Source: Ehrlichia sp052043515 (GTDB taxonomy: Bacteria > Pseudomonadota > Alphaproteobacteria > Rickettsiales > Anaplasmataceae). Taken from it: DNA of 64,000 nucleotides. The stretch spans positions 1,113,324 through 1,177,323 of the forward strand of contig JBQEQX010000001.1 of assembly GCA_052043515.1 (NCBI GenBank). The letters run 5' to 3'. Made by a program: the position numbers and the translations under genes. The notes beneath the pieces were generated by a model that saw only the letters and a program-made list of their open reading frames with translations, made no database searches and was not told the DNA's origin. Positions 10,119-20,143 of this stretch are shown piece by piece (position 1 is the stretch's first letter; each line of letters starts with the position of its first letter).

Positions 10119-10621
10119 ATTTCTGTAAAAGCTGTTTGTGACTTTTGGAAGATACGCATAGTTATCGAATATAAGTATAATGAAAGTAGCGATTTGATAA
10201 GAATGTTCTTGACACGCACATCTTTTCTGTCCCTGGATTATTGCATATTAAAAATAATACCATTGGAGTATTTAGTAAATATTCATTAGAGAATTCTAAT
10301 ATTTGAAGTAGTACACTTCAGTATGCAACTCCAATGGGTAGAGTAAAAAAGTTACTAACATAGCTTATGTAAAAATACATGTGTAGGCAGTTACTTACGT
10401 GGTTAGGCATTCTAATATAAGAATACATAAATCATAAAAATATAAATGCAAGTACAATTCCATTGTAAGAGATACAACATAAATTAATAATGCAGACATA
10501 TATACTATTTTGCAATAATACAGATAAATAATGTAGAATTATATCTTAAATAACAATATGTTATAAATATAACTTAAAGCATTTAATTAAGACTTAAAAA
10601 TATGTAATATAGATTTTTTAT
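10119..10621. other. Non-coding spacer, 503 bp
   Basis: Lies between the converging tsaD and RDD genes. No coding frame was found. The only notable content is the structured inverted-repeat element at 10260-10337. Confidence 0.5.
10260..10337. repeat. Structured inverted-repeat element
   Basis: A perfect 10-bp inverted pair, CCATTGGAGT (10260-10269) and ACTCCAATGG (10328-10337), encloses two smaller hairpins: ATTAGA-GAAT-TCTAAT and GAAGT-AGTAC-ACTTC. The arrangement is a closed three-way fold rather than a simple terminator, since no T-run follows. Function unknown. Confidence 0.4.
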
Positions 10622-11207
10622 TCAATTGTTATTATGAGAATTTTTTAAACTTGCATTGGTTACCACAACAGTATTTGCAATCTTGTCATGCCACGTTTGT
10701 TTACGTTTATTAAAATTACACCATAATATTCCTAGACATAACGGAATACAGGAAAGAAAAGCTGCAAAAACACGCTTTGTTGATTGAGATGGTGTTATTT
10801 TTTTGAAAGTTTGTTGCATTCACCACTCTTAATCCTGTAATAAATTTTCCTGGTGTTGCTGAGAATTTGACCCAACTGTACGTGACATATACGTATAACA
10901 CAATCATCTGAATAACCTGTCCGAGAATGACTTTATAAATGTATATGTTTTTGAGATGTGTTTCCTGTTGGGTTAACGATACATTCATCTTGTATTTTTC
11001 TATGATTTTTATCATTACGCTATCTTCTTGTTTATATATGACGAAATACGAATATACATTGTGTATTATTTGCAAGATGAATATCAAAATTATTAAATCT
11101 ATTAATATACTACTGAACCTTCTTACTCCTCCTGAATAACATATGCCGTTTTGTGTTTGATTTTGTCCGTTTTTTTTTAAAAAAGGTAAGTATTTATATA
11201 AAAACAT
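10622..11207 (-). CDS. RDD family membrane protein (one frame break)
   Basis: Small integral membrane protein of the RDD family, named for conserved Arg and Asp residues; some members are ion antiporters, but the role here is unknown. The N-terminal half has the GGVRRFSSILIDLIILIF start of the RDD domain (Arg and Asp visible) and a first membrane segment. A second lies near VIQMIVLYVYVTYSWV, followed by the family signature SATPGKFITGLRVVN. The frame breaks at T7 (10798-10804); removing one base continues into QKITPSQSTKRVFAAF, a third membrane segment, and KRKQTWHDKIANTVVV, the canonical end of the domain. Restored length is about 194 residues. Confidence 0.85.
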
Positions 11208-11397
11208 TTTGCAATACTCTAAGATATATTTTGATACTGATATTTATACTATATGCAGTTAAATACAAATAATATTTATAAAAAATAGAGGTCAATATCA
11301 GCAAAGTTTATTATAAAGTAAGACTTATCTGATGTTGTTATTGAAAATTTATAATGCGGTAGTGTATATTTTATATAATATTTAAAGGTATGTGTAA

Positions 11398-11757
11398 GTG
11401 AAAATACAAATTAATGGATTAGTTATTTACTGTCGTGTAGGTATTAGATGTTGGGAAAGAGTGTTGAAACAAAAAGTAATAATAGATTGTGAGTTGACTG
11501 TTAAGCAGTCGTGTGATTCTATTCGTGATATTGGTAATACTATTGATTATAGCGCGTTTAAAAATAGGTTGGTTGATTTTGTAAATACAGCTAATTTCAC
11601 GTTGCTAGAAACAATGGCATCGGATTTGCTCTCTTATATTATAAGGGATGAAAAAATTTGTCATTGTTATTTAAAGTTGTATAAACCTCTTGCACTTGAA
11701 AAGAATGCTAATGTTAGTATTATAGTAGAATCTAACAAAATTGAAAACTCAGATTAG
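11398..11757 (+). CDS. folB: Dihydroneopterin aldolase
   Basis: Cleaves 7,8-dihydroneopterin to 6-hydroxymethyl-dihydropterin in folate synthesis, downstream of FolE (2884-3463). The 119-residue frame is intact and starts with GTG at 11398. Family features: GIRCWERVLKQKVIID near residues 15-30 with the conserved Glu, TIDYSAF near 50, FTLLETMAS with the pterin-binding Glu near 75, and the C-terminal KLYKP with the catalytic Lys near 97. It stands alone 67 bp before mdh. Confidence 0.88.
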   Translation: MKIQINGLVIYCRVGIRCWERVLKQKVIIDCELTVKQSCDSIRDIGNTIDYSAFKNRLVDFVNTANFTLLETMASDLLSYIIRDEKICHCYLKLYKPLALEKNANVSIIVESNKIENSD

Positions 11758-11824
11758 TATTTAAGTGTTGTTATATGTTTTATAATTGGCTAAACTTCAT
11801 TAGTCTTTATGGTAGGGTTAAAAT

Positions 11825-12767
11825 ATGATTAAGCGTAAAAAAATTGCTCTCATTGGTGCGGGTAATATTGGAGGTATGATAGCATATTTAAGTAGATTGA
11901 AAAATTTGGGAGATATAGTTTTATTAGATGTTAATGATGGGTTGGCTAAGGGAAAAGCTCTTGATATGGCTCAATCTTCTGCTGTAGGAAGGTATGGAGG
12001 AGAGATATTTGGTACAAATAATTATGCTGATATTGAGAATGCTGATGCAATTGTTGTAACTGCAGGGATAGCTAGAAGACCAGGTATGAGCCGTGATGAT
12101 TTAATTAATACCAATGTAAATATTATAAAAGAAATAGGAGTCAATATTAAGAAATATGCTCCTAATGCATTTGTCATTGTAGTTACTAATCCGCTCGATG
12201 TTATAGTTTTAGCTATGTATAAATATTCGAATTTACCAAGTAATATGGTTGTTGGGATGGCTGGTATACTTGATGCAGCAAGGTTTTCTTATTTTATTGC
12301 AAAAGAACTAAATATTTCAGTAGATAATGTTAACTCTTTAGTGTTAGGCGGACACGGAGATATGATGTTACCTTTAATTAGATATTCATCAGCTAGTGGC
12401 GTGTCTATTGCGGATTTAATAAAAATAGGTACAATTGCACAAAGTAAAGTTGATGAAATTATAGAAAAGACTAGAAGGGGAGGAGAGGAAGTAGTAGGTT
12501 TGCTAAAAACAGGATCAGCTTATTATGCTCCTGCTGAATCTGCTGTATTGATGCTTGATTCGTATTTAAATGATAAAAAGGTTAATACTATCTTGCTCGG
12601 CTTACTTAAAAGGTGAATACGGAGTACATGATCTGTTTATAGGTGTTCCTGTCGTTATTGGAAAAAATGGAATAGAAGAAATAATAGAGTTACAATTAAC
12701 TGAGGAAGAAAATAGTATATTTAATAACTCTATCAACTTAATAAAAAATTTAGTGAGTAGTATTTAA
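11825..12767 (+). CDS. mdh: Malate dehydrogenase (one frame break)
   Basis: NAD-dependent malate/oxaloacetate interconversion in the TCA cycle, LDH-like MDH group. The N-terminal Rossmann motif GAGNIGG, the ITAG-like VVTAGIARRPGMSRDDL with substrate-binding Arg, VVTNPLDV, and the catalytic His in LGGHGDMM are all present. The frame breaks at A5 (12575-12579); removing one A gives KRLILSCSAYLKGEYG and the normal C-terminus through GVPVVIGKNGIEEI. Restored length is about 313 residues, standard for the family. The ATG at 11825 immediately precedes the nucleotide-binding motif. Confidence 0.93.
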
Positions 12768-13192
12768 TTACTAAGTGCATAAACAGTGTTATTTATAAGA
12801 TATATCACAAAGCATGCCATAGAAAGTTTTTGATCAATTATGGTGTGTACCTGTATACACAAAATAAGATAATTTGTTAATGAATCAACGTACGAAAATG
12901 GTAAACAGTGACTACAAATAAAGTTATGGCTTGTGCCTATATCATGCATTGTAACATAAGCAAGGCATTAGATATCCATCAATTATTATATATAACAAAA
13001 ATGACTATTGTAAATGGAGTATGACACTTAAAAAAGTATAATAATTGTTTTTTTAAGAAATGTAAATGTAGTATATTAATATGAATTAATTATTTCTGAA
13101 AGGCATGTTTTTATAGGTAAATTTTGTGATGTTTTCTTTGCTATCAAATCAAAAGTAAGTTAGCATGCTTCACTCACTATATTAGTATTTTT
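12768..13192. other. Non-coding spacer, 425 bp
   Basis: AT-rich, with no convincing gene. A 61-codon reverse ORF at 12764-12949 has no recognisable features and is not annotated. A TATATTAATATGAATTAAT stretch near 13070-13090 resembles the element seen upstream of island genes. Confidence 0.4.
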
Positions 13193-14169
13193 ATGTTTTT
13201 TGGTTATGTGGCTCAGACCCAAATTTTAGGTAAGTTAAAAAAAAGAAAATAAGAAAAACAGTCGTGATCTTTATGATCTTTTTAAATCTGTTGCAGTAGC
13301 TTTTGGGAAAGTTGCAACTAACAAAAAATATGAAGAAGCTTTTGGTATACCGAAGGAACAGCAGGTGTCTGTTGCCTTTAATTATGCGTATGCTTTAGAT
13401 AGTGGTTGTGATTTGAGGGTATTGAACATTGATAGAGGAAGTCCAGATTTTATATCTCAAGAAGTAGTGTACACGGTAACAATGTAATCTGGAATCAATA
13501 AGTTGTGGATTAATGGACTATTACAGATCAAAAATCAAAGTAAAACATTTTACTAAAGAAGAAAAACTTGCACACACGAGAATTATAAGAAACGATGAGA
13601 AAGGTGTTTTAAGAGTCTATTCTAAAATATATGATACGTCAGGTTACACTGGAAAAACTTTTGAAGAATGTGTTGCTTATGCCATATCTCTTCAAGGAGA
13701 GTTGGTAACATGTCAACATTGTATAAAAATACATAGTAATTATGAATACAGTCGTCGTGCTTACTCATTTTTCCATTCAACATTATTGTCATGTATGCCA
13801 GGCATATGTTTTGGTATGATCAAAATCAAAAAAAGGAAGAATTCGCTATAAACAATCATAGTGGGCGCTACATGCCCACTTGCGCGCATTTATACAACGC
13901 TGTGGAGGCTTACGTGGAGTTGCTCAAGATTGTATTGTAGAATGTTTTCACATTAACTCAGACCTAAAGTTAGAAGGGGAAAGGTACAATTACGAGGACT
14001 TTTTTAAGAACAAAAAAAAGGACACAAAGAAAAATACTTCTCCATGGTAAAAGAAAGAAGCGAACTATACAACGAACCACTGACTACAAACAGAAATTCA
14101 CAGCGTAACAACAAAGAATCCAACCAGGAAGTAAAGACCATGTACTCACACCAGCAACTACAAGAATAA
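13193..14169 (+). pseudogene. Unknown Cys-containing protein, broken by about seven indels
   Basis: Coding-like sequence runs almost without gap through this stretch but changes frame repeatedly. In order: FGYVAQTQILGKLKK then ENKKNSRDLYDLFKSV (break at an A8 run near 13240), AFNYAYALDSGCDLRV, DYYRSKIKVKHFTKEEK (clean ORF 13513-13851), a CQHC...CHVC cysteine pair, QKKEEFAINNHSGRYM, ECFHINSDLKLEGERYN, and a Gln/Asn/Ser/Glu-rich tail ending LQE at 14169. Removing six single bases and adding one gives a single protein of about 323 residues. The CxxC pairs suggest metal binding, but I do not recognise the family. The break density is several times that of the housekeeping genes, so true decay is possible; the alternative is two or three short genes. 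Confidence 0.5.
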
Positions 14170-14218
14170 GTATTGCACGATAGCGAACAAGAAACACCAA
14201 GAGATGGTATACTTTTAT

Positions 14219-14458
14219 CTACTCACACGCAATATGATTCCTATATATCTCGGAAAATAAATCTTCGTATACCTCTATCTTTTTTATAAATTTTGTCGTA
14301 TGAGATAGCATGTAAGAGAACTGATCTTCTGCGATTAAGTTAGATTCGAAAGCTTCTATTATATTTTTTCTAAACGAAGATGCATAAGACTTTATGTTGT
14401 TTAGGTATGACAAAGTGCACCTTACTATATTTTCTGAATTTTCTTTTTCTTGATTCAT
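14219..14458 (-). CDS. Small hypothetical helical protein
   Basis: A 79-residue intact ORF starting with ATG (complement 14456-14458), sequence beginning MNQEKENSENIVRCTLSYL. It is charged (Lys/Glu), predicted mainly helical, and has no membrane segment or signal peptide. It faces away from rpiB. Family unknown; it could be spurious, but the ATG start and amino acid composition look protein-like. Confidence 0.45.
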   Translation of the reverse strand: MNQEKENSENIVRCTLSYLNNIKSYASSFRKNIIEAFESNLIAEDQFSYMLSHTTKFIKKIEVYEDLFSEIYRNHIACE

Positions 14459-14556
14459 ACAGACTTAGACTTCAACTATATAATAACTACATTTACACCA
14501 TTTTCTTGAGATTGTAAAGAGAAATCTTAGCGCTTAGGTTGTATAGTTTTATGATA

Positions 14557-14584
14557 TTGACTTTTTCATATTATTTCATATAAA
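14557..14584 (+). promoter_or_regulatory. Candidate promoter of rpiB-ubiG
   Basis: TTGACT at 14557-14562 and TATAAA at 14579-14584 with a 16-bp spacer, about 28 bp before the rpiB ATG. Confidence 0.45.
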
Positions 14585-14612
14585 TATTGAATCATGTTCA
14601 ATTGTATTAATT

Positions 14613-15053
14613 ATGCAGAAAATTTTTATTTCTTCTGATCATGCTGGGCTAGAATTAAGGCTAGCTATTAGGTTGTATTTGGAAAGTTTATGTTATGTAG
14701 TAGAGGATTATGGTTGTATTGATCATGATGTTCCTGTAGATTACCCAGATTATGTGCAAGATGTTGTTAGACAAGTTATTAGTACTTTAGGATTTGGTGT
14801 TTTGATATGTGGTACAGGTGTTGGAATGAGCATTGTAGCAAACCGTTATAAGAAAATTAGGGCGGCGTTATGCTATAATCCTGAGGTAGCTAGGTTGGCA
14901 CGTGAGCATAATGATGCTAATGTACTTTGTCTTGGGGCTAGATATGTCAGTTTACAGGAAGCTCAATCTATAGCACATAGATTCCTGAATACAAAGTTTT
15001 CTGGAGGAAGACATATACAAAGGGTAGAAAAAATAGATCTGATTTATGAATAA
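14613..15053 (+). CDS. rpiB: Ribose-5-phosphate isomerase B
   Basis: Interconverts ribose 5-phosphate and ribulose 5-phosphate in the non-oxidative pentose phosphate pathway. The 146-residue frame is intact. Family features: SSDHAGLELR with the catalytic/binding Asp-His near residue 5, DYPDY near 47, and LICGTGVGMSIVANR near 68-82 with the active-site Cys and anion-binding loop. Also present are the NDANVLCLGARY segment near 100 and a C-terminal Arg-rich GGRHIQRVEKI. The last codons overlap the start of ubiG by 8 bp, so the two form an operon. Confidence 0.94.
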   Translation: MQKIFISSDHAGLELRLAIRLYLESLCYVVEDYGCIDHDVPVDYPDYVQDVVRQVISTLGFGVLICGTGVGMSIVANRYKKIRAALCYNPEVARLAREHNDANVLCLGARYVSLQEAQSIAHRFLNTKFSGGRHIQRVEKIDLIYE

Positions 15054-15762
15054 AACAGTCAATGAGAGTGAGTTATTAAAATTTTCTAAGATAGCTGATA
15101 AATGGTGGGATGAGGAAGGGCCATTAAAAGCCCTGCATAGAATCCATCCTTTGAGAATGAAATATATTATTGACTACATAACTAAGGTTATGCCTGACAC
15201 TGACTTTAAATCTCTGTCAGTTCTTGATGTAGGGTGTGGTGGTGGATTGCTGTCGGAATCAATTGCTCGTTTAGGTATGAAAGTTGTTGCCATAGATGCT
15301 AGTGAAGAAAATATCAATGTTGCTAGAAAACATGCTATGGGACGTAATTTACATAATTTGAGTTATCATTGTATGACTATAGAAGATTTAGTTAATGCTG
15401 AAAAAAAGTATAATATTATCACTGTTATGGAAGTAGTTGAACATGTTGATAACCTGCCAATGTTTATGAAAAGTGTATGTAGTGTATTAGATAGTAATGG
15501 CATAATATTTTTGTCTACATTGAATCGGACTATAAGGTCTTTGTTATATGCAGTAATAGGTGCAGAGTACATTTTGAAATTAGTTCCTTGTGGTACTCAC
15601 CGATGGCATAAATTTGTTAAACCTTCGGAAATTGCAAATTTATTTCTGTGTAATAATATATCCTTAAAAGAAATTATGGGGGTAAGTTTTAATGCGATAA
15701 AAAATTGCTGGCAGTTATCTGAAGATATTTCTGTAAACTATATTCTAGCAGCGCAAAAGTAG
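15046..15762 (+). CDS. ubiG: Ubiquinone biosynthesis O-methyltransferase
   Basis: SAM-dependent methyltransferase for both O-methylation steps of ubiquinone synthesis, feeding the respiratory chain whose complex I genes are also in this window. The frame of 238 residues is intact. It has FSKIADKWWDEEGPLKALHRIHPLR at the N-terminus (UbiG-specific), the SAM motif VLDVGCGGGLLSE near residues 60-72, an acidic VVAIDASEENI motif, and MEVVEHV near 127. LSTLNRT is followed by a membrane-associating helix and VPCGTHRWHKFVKPSE. It overlaps rpiB by 8 bp. Confidence 0.94.
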   Translation: MNKTVNESELLKFSKIADKWWDEEGPLKALHRIHPLRMKYIIDYITKVMPDTDFKSLSVLDVGCGGGLLSESIARLGMKVVAIDASEENINVARKHAMGRNLHNLSYHCMTIEDLVNAEKKYNIITVMEVVEHVDNLPMFMKSVCSVLDSNGIIFLSTLNRTIRSLLYAVIGAEYILKLVPCGTHRWHKFVKPSEIANLFLCNNISLKEIMGVSFNAIKNCWQLSEDISVNYILAAQK

Positions 15763-15974
15763 AAATATAGCGGTTCAGTTTTAAATAATAGTTTTTTTAG
15801 TATGCGTGTTTTTTATAAAATAATATAGTTAGTTTCATTACTGATATAGCATGAGTGTTGTTATTATAGAACACTTATAAAGGTGTAACGCACTTAAAAT
15901 AGCGAGCGCTATATCGTATCAGAATTCTTGTGTAACTTAGCAAAAAAGGGTATGGCAGAAAAACTTAGGTTCTT

Positions 15975-16371
15975 TTACTGTAAAGAAGCTTTACTATTAA
16001 AAAATACTCCCATTCCAAAAATAAAAGTAGGAAATATCCATAGTAAATAAGTGTGTAAGTTATAAGGAGGAATAATAATTATTTGATTACCATAGTTATC
16101 CCGTAATTCACTAATTATTTGGCCATCATCATAACCATTTGTAATTTTGTCGCGTATTACCATGCGCATATCACGAGCCAATTGTGATTGTGATTCATAA
16201 ACGGATTCTCCAGAACAAATCAAACATCTCACTATTTTAAACAAATTAACTGCACGCAATTCCATGTTACTATCAGTAAATTTTTCATCTATCGAAAAAA
16301 GAGTGAGCAGAAAAACACGTTAATATCAATATCAATGTTATAATGAATATTGAATTACTTTTTAGTTTCAT
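15975..16371 (-). CDS. ccmH: Cytochrome c maturation protein CcmH (one frame break)
   Basis: Periplasmic thiol-disulfide component of cytochrome c maturation that reduces apocytochrome cysteines for heme attachment. The redox motif RCLICSGESVYESQSQLAR is visible, followed by DMRMVIRDKI and a C-terminal membrane anchor near TYLLWIFPTFIFGMGVF. The N-terminal signal peptide MKLKSNSIFIITLILIL lies in another frame; removing one base from A6 on the plus strand (16295-16300) joins it to IDEKFTDSNMELR. Restored length is about 131 residues, matching small CcmH proteins. The ATG (complement 16369-16371) overlaps the end of the upstream DUF2125-like gene by 17 bp. Confidence 0.85.
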
Positions 16372-17430
16372 GATTCTCTAACCTACTTGTTATATACTCT
16401 AATTTACTAACGAAATCCTTATAGGGAATTTGTCCTATAAACAAGTCAAAAGGATTAAGTTTTTCATTTATTGATAGAACAATACTATCACTACCTTTTT
16501 TTTAGATATCGTATATATATACTCCTGTAAGGCGGAGTGGAATTTATCATTATGTTTTGACTTACTATAAAAGGTTTCTATTAGTCGTTTAATAAAACTT
16601 TTATAATTACTTATTTCAATGGTTAGTTCTCCATCGTCAATTTTACTATCTACAGAAAGAGGAAGTGATAACCTTCCATATGCTGATGCCAGCGAATCTT
16701 TAAGTTTTAAGGATATATTATCCACGTCTACATCAATTTGTTTGAATTCAATATCTGACATAATTAAAGTCATCACAGTGTTTTTTATTATTAAGTTCAT
16801 GTTAGTATTTACATTACCCAAGATTTGAGCATTTATCTTATACTGCAATTTGATTAATAAGTTATCTAGAGATTTTAATTCATTAGTTTCAATTGAGAGT
16901 AAACTTTTTTCTATAGTATTATTGTTACCATTACAACTGATACCACCGTCTTCATATACTAAGGAGGTAAAATATGCTCTTCTTTCACTTTTGTTCTTTA
17001 ATAGTGAAAGTAATAGATTTTCAGCTGGTTTAACTGATAACCTAAACTTATCATTCAATTTACAGTGTAACATATTTACTGGACTGTCCTTTGTAATCTT
17101 TACTAAATTTTTTAACATTAATGTAAGATCTGATCCTAATATCTCTAATATGTTGTCCAATATATGATATTCTATTGATAACGATGGAATTGCTATATCT
17201 AGGTTTGATGAAGGTGGATTGATTTTGACATTTAACACTTTGATTTTTGGAATAAAAGGGAAGCCTGTAATTTCGATATGACCGTCGTACGCTATATTAA
17301 TGTGTGTAAAAGATTTTGATATTGTTGCTTTTACTTGAGTTGCTATAACAAGCCAAATTCCTACATATAAGGATGAGAGTAATGCAAAGATTACTGACGG
17401 TACTATAATTAGCTTTCTGTTAAATTTCAT
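16355..17430 (-). CDS. DUF2125-like membrane-anchored protein (one frame break)
   Basis: An N-terminal signal anchor is visible (residues 7-30, LIIVPSVIFALLSSLYVGIW). A long beta-rich domain follows, with the GFPFIPKIKVLNVKI segment near 57-71 that is typical of alphaproteobacterial DUF2125 proteins. Near the C-terminus the frame breaks at T8 on the plus strand (16496-16503). Adding one base (or removing two) continues as GSDSIVLSINEKLNPFDLF and ends at 16355, giving about 358 residues. The stop overlaps the ccmH start, so the two are an operon and the protein probably sits in the periplasm. The family call is moderate; no function is known. Confidence 0.65.
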
Positions 17431-17441
17431 TTTCTAACCAA

Positions 17442-17804
17442 TTAACTATTTTTTACGAATGAGATATTACGAGTTTCGCTAGGTAAAATTACACATAGTC
17501 CATCAAGCTCTTTTGTTAAAATAATTTGACATCCAAGGCGAGAGGTATCTGTTAGTCCAAATGCTAAGTCAAGCATATCATTTTCTTCATCAGAAATTTC
17601 ATTATGTTGTTCAACAATACTGTACCAGCTTGGATCGATTATTACATGACAAGTCGAACATGCTAGAGAACCTTCACATGCACCTTCTAAATCTACATTG
17701 TTTCTATGTGCTAAGCTTAATAGTGTCTCTCCATCATATGCTTCATATGTTTTCTTGCTCCCATCTGGTGAAATGAATGTTACTAATGGCACATTATACT
17801 CCAT
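17442..17804 (-). CDS. fdx: [2Fe-2S] ferredoxin, adrenodoxin type (ISC operon)
   Basis: Electron donor for iron-sulfur cluster assembly. The 120-residue frame is intact. The cluster ligands are in CEGSLACSTCHV (residues about 39-50, three Cys) with a fourth in SRLGCQII near residue 92. The DLAFGLTDTSRLGCQ stretch is typical of the adrenodoxin/Isc group. It is the last gene of the ISC operon, 10 bp after hscA. It may also be the partner of the reductase at 5118-6131, which is inference. Confidence 0.93.
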   Translation of the reverse strand: MEYNVPLVTFISPDGSKKTYEAYDGETLLSLAHRNNVDLEGACEGSLACSTCHVIIDPSWYSIVEQHNEISDEENDMLDLAFGLTDTSRLGCQIILTKELDGLCVILPSETRNISFVKNS

Positions 17805-17813
17805 ATATATAAG

Positions 17814-19670
17814 TTATTTAACTGTTGAATTACAATCATCAATAGATTTCTCTAAATAAAAATCCATTCGTTTCTTTATAAAACTTGATGCTTGCAACTC
17901 AACATTATTTACTGCATCTTTTATATCATCGATATTTTCACTGAGCAATGTTTCCTCAGCTTTTTCAATGGCACTGTTCATTGCAGATAATTCTGATTCC
18001 GATAATAAGTTTTTGTTTTCAGTTAATGCGTTTTTAATGGTAACAACAATTCTTTGTCCTTCAATTTTTTGTTCAGCTATTGAGCGCATGCGCATGTCGT
18101 AATCAAAATTTTTAATTGAATCAACAATATTATCTTCTATTTCCTTCTGATCTAATTTGCATGTATTGTTAATACTGACAGATTGCTTTATTCCTGTAGA
18201 TTTCTCCTGTGCTGATACAGTTAGCAACCCATCCATATCAACTTTAAACTCTACTTCAATTTTTGCAGCACCTGCAGGTAGTGGTGGTATTCCTTTTAAA
18301 TCGAATTTTGCCAGAGATTTGTTATGTTCTATAGTTTCTCGTTCTCCTTGGCAAACATGAATTTGTATAGAATTTTGCCCATCAACGTAGGTAGTAAATT
18401 CTTGTGTGGCGGATGCAGGTATGGGTGTATTTCTTGGTATAATTTTTTCTACGATACCACCCATGGTTTCTATGCCTAATGATAGTGGTAGAGTATCTAT
18501 TAGAATACTTTTATTGTGTATATGCGGATTAGACAGATAATTAGCTTGTAAAGCAGCTCCAATAACTACTATTTTTTCAGGATCTACATCGCAGAATACT
18601 CTATCATGGAATACGTTATTTAGTATATCTTTAATTATAGGCATTTTGGTAGATCCACCAACTAATATTACTTTTGTGATATCATCAATACTAAGTTCTA
18701 TGCTGTTAATTGTTGACATTACGATATTTAGAGTCTTATTCAATAACTCTGATACTATGTTATTTAGTTCGCTTCTATGAATTTTATAAGGAAATAACTT
18801 ATCATCAATTTTAAAAGTAAAAATTCCATTGTTGTGTTTACTCAAATATTCTTTTGCATATTTTACATCTGGAATTAAATCATGTAGTACTTTTCTATCA
18901 AAAACAACATCGCTAATGTTGTATTTTTGCTTGTATTTATCATGCACAAATTTTGCGAGTAGATAATCTATATCATCACCTCCCAAATTTGCATCACCAC
19001 CAGTTGCTAGTACTTGAAATACCCCTTTGTGTAATTTTAGAATTGAAACATCAAATGTACCGCCACCTAAATCATATACCATGTAGATATTTTTTTCACA
19101 TTCTGATTTTTCAATTCCATATGCTAATGCTGCTGCAGTGGGTTCGTTCAATAAACGTAGTACCTCAAGACTGGCTAGATTTGCTGCAGCTTTTGTAGCT
19201 TTCCTTGCTGTTTCATCAAAATAAGCTGGTACCGTGATTACCACTTTTTTTACTTCCAAGTTGGTACCATCTTTTACAATCCTACATAATTTCTTTAAAA
19301 TTTCTGCTGATACTTCAGTTGGTGTAACATATGTACCATCCTGCTTGCTTATATATATATTATTATCGCCTTTATCAGTGAGATAAAACAGCAGATCTGA
19401 AGGTAATTCTTTAATATCTTTAATCGACTTTCCCATTAATCGTTTTACTGAATATATGGTTTTACTTCTATGATAGTTTTGTCCAACTTGTACTTGATGG
19501 TCGGTATAAGTTACTGTTGATGGGATGAGGAATTTGCCATTTTCATCTGAAAATATGATAACTTTACCTTTACTATCAACCATAGAGATTAAAGAATTAG
19601 TAGTTCCTAAGTCTATTCCAAATGCCAATGTGTTTCTATTGTTTGGTTCTGTTATATTGATTAATTGCAT
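17814..19670 (-). CDS. hscA: Fe-S assembly chaperone HscA (Hsp70 family)
   Basis: Specialised Hsp70 that, with HscB, drives cluster transfer from the IscU scaffold. The 618-residue frame is intact. The ATPase domain has AFGIDLGTTNSLIS near residue 16, the VPAYFDETARKATK motif, YDLGGGTFDVSILK near 200, and VILVGGSTKMPII near 335. The substrate domain begins near ETMGGIVEKIIPRNTPIP, with the HscA-type C-terminal lid shorter than in DnaK. The start overlaps the hscB stop by one base, consistent with translational coupling in the ISC operon. Confidence 0.95.
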   Translation of the reverse strand: MQLINITEPNNRNTLAFGIDLGTTNSLISMVDSKGKVIIFSDENGKFLIPSTVTYTDHQVQVGQNYHRSKTIYSVKRLMGKSIKDIKELPSDLLFYLTDKGDNNIYISKQDGTYVTPTEVSAEILKKLCRIVKDGTNLEVKKVVITVPAYFDETARKATKAAANLASLEVLRLLNEPTAAALAYGIEKSECEKNIYMVYDLGGGTFDVSILKLHKGVFQVLATGGDANLGGDDIDYLLAKFVHDKYKQKYNISDVVFDRKVLHDLIPDVKYAKEYLSKHNNGIFTFKIDDKLFPYKIHRSELNNIVSELLNKTLNIVMSTINSIELSIDDITKVILVGGSTKMPIIKDILNNVFHDRVFCDVDPEKIVVIGAALQANYLSNPHIHNKSILIDTLPLSLGIETMGGIVEKIIPRNTPIPASATQEFTTYVDGQNSIQIHVCQGERETIEHNKSLAKFDLKGIPPLPAGAAKIEVEFKVDMDGLLTVSAQEKSTGIKQSVSINNTCKLDQKEIEDNIVDSIKNFDYDMRMRSIAEQKIEGQRIVVTIKNALTENKNLLSESELSAMNSAIEKAEETLLSENIDDIKDAVNNVELQASSFIKKRMDFYLEKSIDDCNSTVK

Positions 19671-20143
19671 TAAGTAATACTCCTATCATCCTGAATTTTC
19701 ATGAGATATTTTAATTTTACGATTTGTTTTGCAGCTTCATTGAAATCTTCTACATAAAAAGCATCTTCCATAGCTTTAGTAGACGATAAGATTTGGTACT
19801 GAACATTAACACTATCTGACTCTTGTATTTTAAATACTTCTTCTATTATACTGTTTATCTCGTTTTTATTGACAGTAATTCCTTTGATCTCTAATAAGTA
19901 CTCTGCTCTTTTCATAGGAGATTTTAAAGTTTGATATGCTTTGTTTACCTCTGCTATAATCTCTAATGCTAGATTTTTCTCGGATTTCAATAAAAATAAA
20001 TCCGGGTGGTGGTTACTTTGCAGCGCTACATAGTTTTTTTCTAATACTTGCGTATCTATAGAAAATTGTGGATCTAATTTGAATAATGCAAAGTAGTCTT
20101 TATACATAAAAGCTTTCTCCACAACCACATCTTCCTTTTTCAT
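19670..20143 (-). CDS. hscB: Fe-S co-chaperone HscB (J protein)
   Basis: J-domain co-chaperone that delivers IscU to HscA and stimulates its ATPase. The 157-residue frame is intact. The J domain holds DYFALFKLDPQFSID near residue 15 and the invariant His-Pro-Asp in SNHHPDLFL near 50. ALEIIAEVNKAYQTLKSP is followed by the C-terminal three-helix IscU-binding region. The ATG lies inside the end of iscA (44-bp overlap); a shorter start at MYKDYFALF would reduce but not remove the overlap. Confidence 0.92.
   Translation of the reverse strand: MKKEDVVVEKAFMYKDYFALFKLDPQFSIDTQVLEKNYVALQSNHHPDLFLLKSEKNLALEIIAEVNKAYQTLKSPMKRAEYLLEIKGITVNKNEINSIIEEVFKIQESDSVNVQYQILSSTKAMEDAFYVEDFNEAAKQIVKLKYLMKIQDDRSIT

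Noticed and set aside
12764..12949. 61-codon reverse ORF after mdh
   Set aside because: Composition looks like chance AT-rich translation and there is no recognisable start context.
13861..13879. GTGGGC/GCCCAC hairpin as a terminator
   Set aside because: No T-run follows, and the region appears to be coding in a corrected frame of the broken gene.
16619..17167. Plus-strand ORFs opposite the DUF2125-like gene
   Set aside because: They are antisense shadows of a gene whose own frame has a signal anchor and a family motif.
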